A stretch of 64,000 nucleotides of DNA from Sapria himalayana (Eukaryota; Streptophyta; Magnoliopsida; Malpighiales; Rafflesiaceae). Below the pieces are notes generated by a model. The model was not told where the DNA came from and ran no database searches. It saw only the letters and a list, made by a program, of their open reading frames with translations. The stretch covers positions 113,415 to 177,414 of the forward strand of contig JAREIK010017940.1 of assembly GCA_029783825.1 (NCBI GenBank). Reading direction: 5' to 3'. Positions 14,962-28,340 of this stretch are shown in pieces (within the stretch, counting starts at the first letter, position 1; each line of letters begins with the position of its first letter). The position numbers were made by a program, and so were the translations under genes.

Positions 14962-15453
14962 AGATAGACTAATAGATCTACAAATAAAAAGATAGATAGA
15001 TAGTTATATTATTAGACAGACAGACATATAGATAGATAGATAGATAGACATATAAATAGATAGATAAATAAAGAGATTAATAGACAAATAGATAGACATA
15101 TAGATATACAGATAGATATACAGATAGATAGATAGATATATTGATTGACAAACATACAGATAGTCTTGTAAGTAGATAGTCATGCATACAAACATACAAA
15201 CACATGGTTAAATAGATAGATAGATAGATAGAAAATCAAATAGACAAATAGATAGATAGTCAGATAGATAGATATTTAGATTGATAAACATATAGATAGA
15301 CATATTGATAAATAGATTGATAGACAGATTGTTATACAGATTGAAAGACAAATATTTAGAGTGATAGATAGACATAAAGATAGACACGTAGATAGAAAGA
15401 CTAATAGATAGACAAATAGATTGATAAATAGATAGATTGGTAGATAGACAGAT

Positions 15454-15476
15454 ACACACACACACACACACACACA
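15454..15476. repeat. (AC)n microsatellite
   Basis: A pure AC run inside the GATA array. Confidence 0.97.
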
Positions 15477-16383
15477 GATAGGTATTTAGATTATTCCACA
15501 AAATATAGATAGATAGATATACAACTAGATAGATAGATTGATCGATAAACAAATAGAATGATTGATAGTGAAATAAATAGACATGTAGTTAAACATATAG
15601 ATCGAAAGAAAGATAGGTTGATAAATTGATAGATAGTTAGATAGACAGTTATATAGATGGAAAGATCGACACATAGAAAGGCATATAGAAAGACAGATAG
15701 ATTATCAGATAGATAGATAGATAGATATTAAGATAGATAGATAGATAGATAGATTGATTGATTGATTGATTGATTGATAAATAGATTGATACAACAATAA
15801 ATAGATAGATAGACAGATAGATTGAAAAATAGATAGATAGATAAATAGATAGATAGATACATAGATATAGATAGATAGAGAGTCAAAATATAGACAGACA
15901 GACAGACAGATAGATAGATAGATTGAAAAAAATATAGATAGATATAAAGACTAATAGACAGACAGATAGATATATTGTCAAAAAGATAGATAGTTAGGTA
16001 GATAGACAGACAGACAAAAAGATAGATAAATACATAGACATAATGATAGAAAGATTGATAGACTAATTTATTAATAGATAGATTGGTGGATTTATAGACA
16101 GATAGAAAGTCAGATATATAGATAGATTAATTGATAGAGATATATATAGATATATATAGAGATTGAGAGATAGACTGATAGAAAGATAGTTACATAGATA
16201 GACAAATAGAAAGACAGATAGATAGACACAAAGATATACATATAGATAGTCAGATAGATAGACACAGATAGACAGACAGATAGATAGATTAATAGATAGA
16301 AAATAGATAGATAGATAAACAGATCGATTTTTAGAAAGATAGTTAGAAAAAAAAGATAGATGGATTGATAAATAGATAGTTAA

Positions 16384-17560
16384 ATAGATAGACAATTAGG
16401 TAGACATAAAGATAGACATAGACAGATAGATTGAATGATAGATATACACATAGATAGACATTAAGATACACAAATAGATAGATAGATAGATAGATATATA
16501 TATATATATATATATAAACATATAGATAGGTAGATAGATAGATAGAAATATATATAGACATATAGATTGACATAAGATAAAAATATATTATAGATATAAA
16601 GACAAACAGATATACAGACAAATAGATAGAAAGATAGATATAGAAATAGAAAGATTGATAGATAGATTGATAGATAGATATGAAGATAGATAGATATGAA
16701 GATAGATAGATATGAAGATAGATAGATCAACTTATTATTAGATAGATATTTGGATAGATAGATAGCTAAATAGTTAGATAAAGAGATATAAAGACATTTA
16801 GAAAGATCCAAAGATATACATATAGATAGATAGAAAAACAATTAGGCAAATAGTTAGATAGAAAGAAACACATATAGATAAATAGATACATAGATAGATA
16901 GTTAGGTAGACATATAGATATATATATATATATATATATATAGACAGATAGATTGACAGGGATATAGAAAGATAGATAGATAGATAGACATATAGATAAA
17001 TAAATAAAGAGATAGATAGATAAATAGATAGATAGATAGATAGATAGATAGAAAAATAGATAGATAGGCAGATAGATAGTTAGATAGATAGTCAGATATA
17101 TAGATTGATAGATAGACACATAGATATATAGATATATAGATAGAAAGATAGATAAATAGATAGACAGATATAAAGAAAGAAAGATAGATAGATAGATAAA
17201 CATATAGATAGACAAGTAGTTAAAAAGTTATATAGATAGAGATATAGAAAGATAGATAGACTAATAGATAAACATAAAGAAAGATAGATAGATAGATAGG
17301 CAGATAGATAGATGGTTAGATAGATAGACATATAAATAGATAGATAGATAGACAAATAAATAGATAAATAGACAGACAGACATATAGACAAAAATATAGA
17401 TAGATAGATAGAAATATAGTCATATAGATAGATTTATAGATAGATATATAAATATTATATATATATATATATATATGTATATATGTAGCTAGATATACAA
17501 ATAAATATATAGATAGATATATAGATAATTATATAGATAGACACATAGATAGACAGATAG
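16384..17560. repeat. Segmental duplication within the GATA array, copy 1
   Basis: This aligns colinearly with 17645-18800 through distinctive non-GATA landmarks. ACAATTAGGTAGACATAAAG occurs at 16392 and 17653, ATCAACTTATTATTAG near 16727 and 17945, and AAGTTATATAGAT near 17225 and 18439. Offsets range from 1214 to 1270 bp because of small internal changes. One is clear: a 16-bp ATGAAGATAGATAGAT unit is present three times at about 16680-16728 here (48 bp) and absent from copy 2. Confidence 0.88.
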
Positions 17561-17562
17561 AG

Positions 17563-17597
<35 letters not shown>

Positions 17598-17644
17598 CAT
17601 ACATATAGATAGATTGATCGATTGTTAAAATGATTATTAGATAA

Positions 17645-18800
17645 ATAGATAGACAATTAGGTAGACATAAAGATATACATAGACAGATAGATTGAATGAT
17701 AGATATACACATAGATAGACATAGAGATACACAGATAGATAGATATATATATATATATATACACCACACACACACATAAGATAGTAAAATAGATAGATAG
17801 ATAGATAGAAATATAGATATACAGATAGATAGACATATAAATAAACATATATATATATATTATATAGACAAATATATATACAGTCAAATAAATAGAAAGA
17901 TAGATATAGAAATAGAAAGATTGATAGATAGATAGATAGACAGATCAACTTATTATTAGATAGATATTTAGATAGATAGATAGATAAACAGTTAGATAGA
18001 GAGATATAAAGGCATTTAGAAAGATCAAAAGATATATAGATAGATAGATAGATAGATAATTAGACAAATAGTTAGATAGAAAGAAAGAAAGAAAGATAAA
18101 TAGTTAGATAGATAGATAGTTAGGTAGACATATAGATGTGTATATATATATATACGGATAAATAGACATGGATATAAAAAGATAGATAGATAGACAGATA
18201 GATAGATATATAGATAAATAAATAAAAAGATAGATAGATAGATAGACAAATAGATAGATAGATAAATAGAAAGATAGATAGATAGATAGTCAGATAGATA
18301 GATTGATAAATAGACACACTGATATACAAATATATAGATAGAAAGATAGAAAAATAGAAAAATAGATAGACAGATATAAAGATAGATAGATAGATAGATA
18401 AACATATAGATAGACGAATAGATAGACAAATAGTTAGAAAGTTATATAGATAAAGATATAGAAAGATAAATGGATAGACTAATAGATAAACATATACAAA
18501 GATAAATAGATAGACAAATAGATAGACAAATAGATAGACATATAGATTGACAGTTAGATAGATAGACATATAAATTGATAGATACATAGATAGATAGAGA
18601 GATAGATAGACAAATATATAGATAAATAGACAGATAGACAAACAGATAGACAAAAATATAGATAGATAGATAGATAGATAGAAGAATAGTCATATAGATA
18701 GATATATAGATATATATCTGTATATATACAGATTGATATACAAATAAATATATAGATAGATATATTAATAATTAAATAAATAGACGCTCAGATTAACAGA
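17645..18800. repeat. Segmental duplication within the GATA array, copy 2
   Basis: The second copy of the 16384-17560 segment, in the same orientation and nearly adjacent, so a tandem duplication of about 1.2 kb. The two copies differ by many single bases and short indels, which means the duplication is not very recent. Confidence 0.88.
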
Positions 18801-19303
18801 TAGAGAGCCAAATAGATATACAGATAGATAGATAGATAGATAGGTAGATAAATAGATAGATAGATAGAAACATAGATAGATAGATAGATAGATAAACAAA
18901 TAGATATATAGATAGATAAACAGATAAATAGATACATATATATACATATTGATAGAAACATAGATTTACAAATAGATAGATAGATAGATAGATATATTGA
19001 TAGATAGATTGATAGATAGGAAGAATGATATATAGAATGATAGATAGATATATAGATAGATAGATAAATTGATAAATAGATAGATATACGGATATATATA
19101 GAGATAGATAGATAGATAAATAGACATATAGATAGATAGATATATAGACAGATAGATAGTCATATAGATAAATAGATATATAGATAGATAGATAGACATA
19201 TAGATATACAGATAGATAGATAAATAGATCATTTTATAGATAGGTAGATAGATACATAGATAGGTAGACATATATACAGACATATAGATAGACATATAGA
19301 TAG

Positions 19304-19348
<45 letters not shown>

Positions 19349-19599
19349 GATAGAAAAATAGATAGATATATTGATAGAGAGAGACAAATATATTGATTGA
19401 TTGATTGATAGACAAATTGACAAACACGGTAAACATATAGACAAATAGATAGATAGACAGATATATATATATATATAGTTATATAGATAAGTAGATAGAT
19501 AAATTAATATATAGGCATACAGATATATACACAGATAGATAAATAGATATGTAGATAGAAAGAAATATAGAAAGATAGATAATAGATAAATAGATAAAT

Positions 19600-19642
<43 letters not shown>

Positions 19643-19776
19643 TAGATAAATAGATAGATAGTAGATATACACATAGATAGAAAGAAAGAAAGATAGATAT
19701 ATACATAGATAGATTGATACATAGAAAGATACATAGATATATATAGACCTATAGATAGATAGATAATTAGATAGAT

Positions 19777-19778
<2 letters not shown>

Positions 19779-19831
<53 letters not shown>

Positions 19832-19838
19832 TACACAC
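19779..19838. repeat. Compound (TA)n(CA)n microsatellite
   Basis: A long AT run followed by ACACACACAC and CATACACAC. A similar (TA)n(CA)n block occurs at about 19604-19641, suggesting a local duplication. Confidence 0.93.
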
Positions 19839-21385
19839 TGATATATAGATACATAGATTGGAAAACAAATAGACAAATAGATAGATAAACATATTGATAG
19901 ATAGACAGAAAGATATACATATAGACAAATAGATAGAAAGATAGATAATATATTTAGGTAGATAGATAGATATATAGATAGAAAGATAAATAGACAGAAA
20001 GATAGATAGATCAATAAATAATTAGATAGATAGATAGTTAGAAAGAAAGATAGATAGATAGAATTAAAGATATAATGACAAACAGATAGATAGATAGATA
20101 GATAGATAGACTTACAAATATAAAAATAGACATTTAGATAGTTAGTTAGATAAACAAACAATCAGTCCCTGAGGTTGGTAGATAGTCAGGCAAGCAAGCT
20201 GATATATAGATAGACAGACAAATAGACTGATGTACAATCATACAAATAGATAGACAAACTAATATATAGACCAACAAATAGAAAATTAGATAGTTAGATA
20301 GAAAGTCAAATATATAGATATATAGTTTGATATACAAATTTATAGATATAATGATAGATAGATTGACAAAATTATAGAAAGAATGATAGATTGAAAAATT
20401 TAAAGATAGATAGATAGATATATATACATATAGATAGATATACAAATAGATAGATATACAGATAGATAGATATACAGATAGATAGATAGATAGATATACA
20501 GATAGATAGATATACAGAATGATAGAAAGAATGATAGACAGATTGATAGATAGATAGATAGATATACAGATAGATAGATATACAGAATGATAGAAAGAAT
20601 GATAGACAGATTGATAGATAAATAAATAATTAGATTTATACATAGATTGATAGACAATATGATTGACAGGTACATATATAGATAGATAAATAGATATATA
20701 TATATATATATATATATTCATATATATAAAGGTAGTAGATAGATTGATTGATAGATAGACAGATTGATAAATTGATAGATAAACAGATTGATCGATAGAT
20801 TAATACATAGATAGTTACATAGAATCTAGATAGAATAATAAATAGAGAGAGATTGACAGATAGAAAGTTAGATAGATAAATAGATAGATTTATAGATTGA
20901 TTAATACATATATTGATAAAGATATAGAGACAAATAGATAGACATATATATAGACAGATAGATAGACATATAGATAGACATTTTGATAGATAGAATAATA
21001 GATTAATATACAGATTGATACATAGATTCAATAAAGATATTATTAGATAGATTTATAGACAAATTGAAAAACATATTGACAGATAGATTGATGGATAGAT
21101 TGATACACAAATTTAACACAAATTATTATATAGATTGATAGATAGAGAGAAAGAGAGATAGATAAATAGATATATAGATAGGTAAATAGATAGATATATA
21201 GACAAATAGATAAATAGATAGATAAATAAATAAATAGATAGATAGATAGACAAATACATAAGCAAATATAGATAGATAAATAGACATATAGCTAAACAGA
21301 TAGATAGATAGGTAGATAGATGAATAGACAAATAAATAAATAAATAGATATATAGATAGATAGATAGATAGATAGATAGACAGAT

Positions 21386-21418
<33 letters not shown>

Positions 21419-23978
21419 AATAGTTTGATAGATAGACATATAGAGAGCTACATAAATAGATAGATAGATAAAAAGATGGATAGACAGAAAGAAAGATAGA
21501 TACATAGTTATATAGATAGATAGATAGATACAGAGACATATTGAAAGATATATAGACAAATAGATAGACAGATATATAGACAGATAGATATACAGATAGA
21601 TAGTCATATAGATAGATAGATTTATCTCAAATAGATAGATAGAAAGATAGGCATATATATAGATATATGTATAGACAAAAATATTGATAGAGAGATAGAC
21701 AAATATATCGAAGGAAAGATACATATATAGATGGATTAATATATAGATAGAAAGATAGACATATATATATATACATACATAGATAGTCAAATAGATAAAC
21801 ATAGATAGACATATAGATCTACTAATAGATAGACACATAGATATACAAATCGATAGACATATAGATAGACTTATAGATAGACAGATAGATATACAGATAT
21901 ATAGACAAATAGAAAGATATATAGATAGAGAGATAGTTAGAAAGATAAATAGACTAATATATAGAAATTATATAGCTTGATTAAAAGACATATAGATAGA
22001 GAGATAGATAGTTAGATAGATAAATATATAGATAGATTGATTGATTGACTAATTGATAGATAAATTGATAGACAAAAAAATGTATATAGATAGATAAATA
22101 GATACACAAAAAGATTGACAGAGAGTTTGACAAATACATAACCAAAAATTAGAGATATATAGATAGATAAATAGAATGACAAAAAGTTTGATAGAGAGAT
22201 AGACATAAAGATAGATATATAGATCAGTATATAGATAAATAGATAGATAGATAGATAGAAATTTGATAGGTATATAGAGATATAGATAGCTATTTAGATA
22301 GATATATAAATAGATAGATAGATAGATAGGCATACAAATAGATGGACAAATAGATAGATAGATAGATAGCCAGATAGATAGACTAATACATAGGCATATA
22401 CATAGGAAGATATATAAACAGATAGATTAAAATAATATTAGAAAGGTAGATAGATAGATAGATAGATAGGGAGATATATACATAAATAAAAAGATAGATT
22501 GATAAATAGATAGACAGATTGATTGATGATTGATTGAAAGATAGATACATAAATAGTCAGATAGATAGTTAGATACAAAGGTAGAAAGAAAGAAAGATAA
22601 ATAGATAAAGAATTAGATAGACAAATAGATAAACAGATACATAGACAAAAAGATTGATAGAGAGATAGCTAGATCAATTAATAGAAAGATAGAAACATAG
22701 ATAGAAAGATAGATAAACAAATAGTTAGATATATAGATAGACAGATAGATAGACAAATAGATAGATATATAGATTGATCGATAGTTAGATAGGTAAATAA
22801 ATAGATAGATAGATAGATAGTTAAATTGATAGATAGCCATATAGGTAGATAGATAGTTATACAAAAAGATAGAAAGATAGATAGAAAGATAGATAGACAA
22901 GTAGATAGACAAATAGATAGATAAAATGATAAACAAGTAGATAAATAGTTAAATATATATGTAGATAGATAGATAGACATATAGATATATAAATAGATAG
23001 ATAAATAGATTGATTGATTGATAAATAGAGAATTAGATAGATAGATAAATAGTCATATAGATAAAAAGATAAATAGATAGATATAAAGATAGATAAATAA
23101 TATATAAAGAAATAGATAAATATATAATAGATAAATAGTTAGACATTTACTTAGACAAAATGTTTGTCAAAGAGATAGAAAAGTTAGATAGACTAAAAGA
23201 TATATATATATATATATATATATAGTTAGATAGATTAGAGAGATAGATAGTCAGATAGATAGATAGATAAATAGTTATATAGATAGATAGGTAGAGAGAT
23301 AGATAGATACTTGAATATTAAGATAGATAGGTAGATAGATAGATATATAGATAGACATATAAATAGACAACTAGATAGATAAAAAGATACACAGATAGAT
23401 AGATAGATTATTATATAGATAAATACATAGATAGACAGATAGATATATAGATAGATAAATAGATAGATAAAGAGACATATAGTTAGATAGATATATAGAT
23501 AGACCGATAGAAAATAGATAGATAGACAAATATATACACATATAATTAGACAAATAGATTGAGAGATAGATAGATTGATAGATAGACAGACAGACAGATA
23601 GATATAATAATATATAGATTGATAAATAGATAGATTGATAGAGAGATTAATAGACAGATAGATAAATAAATATGCAGATAGATAGACAAATAGAAAGAGA
23701 GATAGATAGGTAATTTGATAGTTAGTTAGTTATATAGATAGTTAGATTGATAAGCAAATAGATAGACATATAGATAAATAGATAGATAGATAGATAGATA
23801 TATAGACATATAGATTGGAAAATTAATAGATAGAATGATAGACAAATTAATAGAGAGATTAATGATAGATTGATAGTCAAATTGTTACACAGATTGATAC
23901 ACAAATTGATAGACATAATGATAGACAAATTGAATGATAGATAGATAGATAATTCACATATTTATATAGACATGGATA

Positions 23979-23981
<3 letters not shown>

Positions 23982-24037
<56 letters not shown>
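23982..24037. repeat. (AT)28 microsatellite
   Basis: The longest pure AT run inside the GATA array, flanked by GATA units on both sides. Confidence 0.97.
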
Positions 24038-24041
<4 letters not shown>

Positions 24042-24760
24042 AGATAGATTGATAGATAAATATATAGGGAGATATATAGATGGACAGATAGACATATAGA
24101 TATATAGATAGATAGATATATCAAATATAAGATAGATTGATAGACAGATAGATATATACATAAATATACAAATCTTTAGGCAGATATATAGAGAGATAGA
24201 TAGAGAAATAGATAGATAGGTAAATAGACTGATTGACTAATAGATAGATAGATATATATATATAGATAGATTGATAAATAGTTAGACAAATAAATACATA
24301 GAATGATAGATAGATATATACTTAATTAAATATATAGATAGACAGATATATTTATATAAAGATAGATAGATTGATTTATAGATAAATAAATAAATACACA
24401 GATAGATTTATCGACAAATTGATAGACAAATAGATAGACAAATAGATAGATTGATAGATAATCACACAGATAGACAGACAAACAGACAGATAGATAGATA
24501 GACAGATAGAATGACAAATAAATAGACAGATATATTGAAAATTGATAGACATATATATACATAGACAAACAAATAGATAGATAGATAGATATATAGAGAA
24601 AAAGATTGATAGAGAGGTAGACAAATAGATAGACAGAAATAAATAAATAAAAATATATATATATATATATATAAACAGATAGATATATAGATAGACAGAT
24701 AAATAGACATATATATAAATTGATAGATAGATAGATAAATAGTTAGATAGATAAATAGAT

Positions 24761-27414
24761 GGTGCAACCTTTTCACTATTAAGTAAAACATAGTTTCGGG
24801 TTGCTTTGTACTATTCATCTATCGTACATCTTTTTATTGCTCTTCCAAATGCTCTTTTAGAGTTTTTGAAGATAGATAGTTTATTCACAGAATCATCTTC
24901 TACCATCACATTACCTTCATCATTCCGAAGCATATTTCTATACTTTGTATTGACATGATCCTCAAAATAATAAGAACAAAATGATGTTTCTTCTTCTACT
25001 AAAGGTGCATTCTAAATTGAACCTTCAACTTTTATTTTATTTCTAACATTCATTTTAAACTTATGAAGATACCTACAACCACAATGTTAGGTTTCAATTA
25101 TATTAAATTACAATATTACTTTATGTACAAAATAATAAAACACAACAAATTATATGTATTTACCTCTCAAAAGATACATCCACCTGTATTGCACTGGCCC
25201 TGCTATCCTTGCTTCATATGCCAAATGGATCGGCAAATGCTCCACTGAGTCAAAAAACTTGGTGGGAATATCCGTTCAAGCTTACAAATAATAAGTGAAA
25301 TATCATTTTACAGCCTCACCTTGTCATCTATTTTGATTGTGGTTATAGTTAGCTATTTGAAAAACAAACTAAGTTTTGTAAGGGCCTTCCAAACACTTAG
25401 GAGAAGTAATTCACATAATGTAATTGGTATTAATTTTTGCATAAATACATGACAGTCATGACTTTTCATTCTAAATAACTTAAGATTCTTCATATCCATG
25501 CATCTACCCATATTTGACACATATCCATCATGGAATTTCAAATTTTTAACCTATACACACAATATCTATCTTGCCTTCTTATCAAGCATGTAGCAAGTTT
25601 TAGGAAATTTTCTTGTTGCCACATTCAGTTTCAATTTAGGATGCCGACAGTAATCATTCAGCTCTTGTCTTGATTTTAAAGTATTTTTGTTTTTCTATCT
25701 ACAATAACGACAATGTTCAAAACATTGTCAAATACAATTTTTTGAATATGTATTACATTTAAATTATGACGAATTAAATTGGACTTCCAATAAGGCAAGT
25801 CCAAAAATATACTACATTTACTCCATCCAAATATTTTGCATATTGGTCCATTACTTCCAGTAGCATCCTTTTCAATTACCTTCTTCAAACCTAATCTCTG
25901 AATCTCTATAATAATATTAACTCCTAAACAAATTGATGGTGGAACTGTCATCGCAGTTTTATTTTTTCAAAATGCGGTTCTATTTCTTCAAAATGGATGA
26001 TTCGTATGTTGAAACTTACGATGGTTATCAAACCATAATTGTTTACCACTAAATTAGAGGGTAAAAGCATCAGAATTTATCATGTAATACGGGGATGTGA
26101 ATCATCCTATAGTACTCCAGCCAGACAATATTGAATATGTAATAAAGTCACCTACCATCCACAAAAGGGTTGCCTGTATAATGAAATTTTTCTTCTTTGG
26201 CATATCATATGTATCAATTCCAAAATCTCACAAATGATTTAACTCTACAATAAGAGGCTGTAAGAAAACATCCGGCATGTCTTTAAGATTTTTTGGCCCT
26301 AGAACCAATATTGACAAAAACATATATTACTCCTTCATACACAACCACGAAGACACGTTACAAGGTATCACTATGACTGGCCATGTTGAATACTATTATC
26401 CAGATTGCCCAAATGGCTGAAATCCATTAGTGTAGAGACCCAATCTCACATTTCGACTTTCAGCTGAAAAATCTTGATGTAAATAATTAAATTACTTCCA
26501 AACAAGTGAATCTGATAAATGATGCATTACCCCTTCTTCAATCTCATTCTCAAAATGCCACCTCATATTATTTTCTATAGCATTTGATGCATATAGTCTT
26601 TGTAATCGAGGAATTAATAAAAAATAATACATCTTCTTTAATACAACCTTCAATATTTGTGGCATATCTACAACCCGAGGTATCTTTTTAAATCTAGGAT
26701 GATCACAAAACATACAACTAATTAAATCACTATCACCACCCCAATATAACATACATCCATTTAAACAATAATCAATTTTTTTTGACTCCATTCCTCGTAG
26801 TAATTTTTAGTGTTGTTAAAGTTATTAGTGATCAAATTATTATCCGGAACAATCTTTTTCATCCGTTCTGTCACCTAATCAAATAATTTCTCAGACATAT
26901 GATTTTCTCACGGAATGCTCATAAGTCGAGCCACAAGTGACAATTGTGAATGTGTTTTATAACCAACCCATAATGCTTTATCTTTAGCTTTAAGCATTTC
27001 ATAAAATTTCTAAGCTTCAGGATTAGGTGGTTCATCCACGTAATTCATATTGAAGTCAGCACCAGCAGCTTGCATGATTATTCTATGGTATGTATTTGAT
27101 GATTCTTCACCACAAGTAAATGATTCAGTACCCTCATTTTGGTTAATGTTCAAAGCCTTTGTACTTTCATCATGATAAATCCAAACAAAATAATTTGACA
27201 CAAAGCCATATTTTGCCAAATGGTATCTTATAGTGTTTGCATCACGAAAAGGGATATTCTTACGCTTGCGATGATTACATGAACACTTTTTTTCCATCCA
27301 TCCATCTCAAGTGACTACATGCAAAATTGATGAAAGTTTCAAGCCCACTCAAAAAATATTTATTCAAAAATCCATTAATAAACCTTATGTACATCCACTA
27401 ACGATTTGAACTCA
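24761..27414 (-). pseudogene. CACTA (En/Spm) TNP2-type transposase, nearly full length but broken
   Basis: Minus-strand fragments read in the canonical TNP2 order. (1) The N-terminal transposase-associated domain starts at an ATG at 27414 (WMY motif, with an early stop), then CSCNHRKRKN and HLAKYGF...WIYHD (27010-27297). (2) The central region has CLNGCMLYWGG, CMFCDHPRFKK and RLQRLYAS...MRWH (26492-26791). (3) Next come GLYTNGFQPFG, WPVIVIPCNVSSWLCMKE and ILSGWSTIG (about 26090-26450). (4) LPYWKSNLIRHNLNVIHIQK is at 25676-25951. (5) A DUF4218-like C-terminal domain follows: MKSHDCHVFMQKLIP, PPSFFDSVEHLPIHLA, GPVQYRWMY, LSIFKNSKRAFGRA and YVLLNS (about 24780-25540). Several in-frame stops and frameshifts separate these blocks, so it cannot make a full protein. 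In live elements this nuclear enzyme binds the termini and moves the element. The 3' end abuts the GATA array within about 20 bp of the YVLLNS motif. The family call is certain; which termini belong to it is not. Confidence 0.95.
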
Positions 27415-27700
27415 TTTTGCCCTATTTTATTTACAAAAATTAATGTTAAATCATTATTTTGAATTAAACATTCTATTACTTCAAAATATACTAATATTTA
27501 AATAAAATTTTTTATAGATGAATATTTAAAAATTAAATATCATGAATATCGAGGCAATACGTTTGAAGAATCTACATAAATAGATAAAGCCATTTTTAGC
27601 ACAATAAAGATTAATAGATATCATAGTAATACTAGATAAAGGGAGCAAAATATGTTGATACACAAGAAAGGAAAGCAAAAAAGAAAGATATTTAAAGTTT
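27415..27700. other. AT-rich stretch upstream of the transposase remnant
   Basis: Non-repetitive AT-rich sequence that would be the 5' flank of the transposase on the minus strand. No CTTGTAGTG terminus, promoter element or other gene is recognisable. Confidence 0.5.
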
Positions 27701-28092
27701 GAAGGGGGAGAGAGAGAGAGAGAGCAAGAGGGACAGAGAGCAAGAGCGAGAGAGAGAGAGAGAGGTGTGGATGGAGAGAGGGATAGAGAAATGGGAAGAA
27801 GGGAGGAGAGAGAGAGAGGGAGGAGAGAGAGAGAAGGAGCAAGAGAGAGAGGGGGGGAGATAAATGGTGAAAGGGATAGAGAGGGAAAGAGAGAAAGCAA
27901 AAGAGAGAGAGAGAGGGAGAGAGAGGGAAAGAGAGAGAAAGAGGGAGAGAGGGAGATGGAGAGAGGGGGAGAGAGAGAGAATAAGCAAGAAAGGAGAGAG
28001 AGAAAGAAAATAACAAGAGAGAGAAAGTTACACCGAAAGAAAAAGAGGAAGAGAGTGACACAAAAAGAATTAGAGAGGGAGAGAGTGACACA
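27701..28092. repeat. GA-rich polypurine tract
   Basis: About 390 bp of almost pure purine on the + strand, mostly GAGAGA with GGGAGA and AAAGA variants. Open frames on both strands (Ser/Leu/Pro-rich on minus, Arg/Glu-rich on plus) are compositional artefacts. Long homopurine mirror-like tracts can form triplex DNA; that is known for the class, not shown here. Confidence 0.95.
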
Positions 28093-28340
28093 TATAGAAT
28101 GTAGTATTAGAATGAGGAATTACCTAAAAGAAAAACAAATTTTCTTCTATACAAAACTATCAGATATTACATCTTTTTCATACATAAGTTCATATATGAG
28201 TCTGAGGGCTAAGGGCTGGGATTAGGTAAGTGTACCTTAATTGTAACATACCATATATGAGCCTAACCAATGAACACTCTCATGCTATGTGCTTGCATAT
28301 TGTTGATTATATATCTTTTGCCATTTAATCAAGTTAGTGC
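28093..28340. other. Unassigned AT-rich spacer
   Basis: No recognisable gene, repeat or terminus seen. Confidence 0.5.

Larger units (their letters stand above)
14871..24759 (-). repeat. Degenerate GATA (TAGA) tetranucleotide array, part 2
   Basis: This continues the same array and polarity after the solo LTR for about 9.9 kb. It contains a 1.2-kb segmental duplication (16384-18800), several long (TA)n and (CA)n blocks, and local duplications such as a 68-bp direct repeat at about 20511-20620. It stops sharply at 24759, where non-repetitive transposase-derived sequence begins at 24761. No gene is present; the long frames are repeat artefacts. Confidence 0.97.

Noticed and set aside
6205..24759. 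CRISPR-like direct repeats in the array
   Set aside because: The repeats are 4-bp units and segmental duplications with no constant-length unique spacers, in a eukaryotic context.
6170..24818. Many minus-strand open frames of up to 310 codons, Leu/Ser/Ile/Tyr-rich, some looking like membrane proteins
   Set aside because: The same artefact from the GATA array read on the minus strand. The apparent hydrophobic segments reflect repeat composition.
27526..28225. Ser/Leu/Pro-rich frames (minus) and an Arg/Glu-rich frame (plus)
   Set aside because: They are direct translations of the GA polypurine tract, overlapping on both strands.
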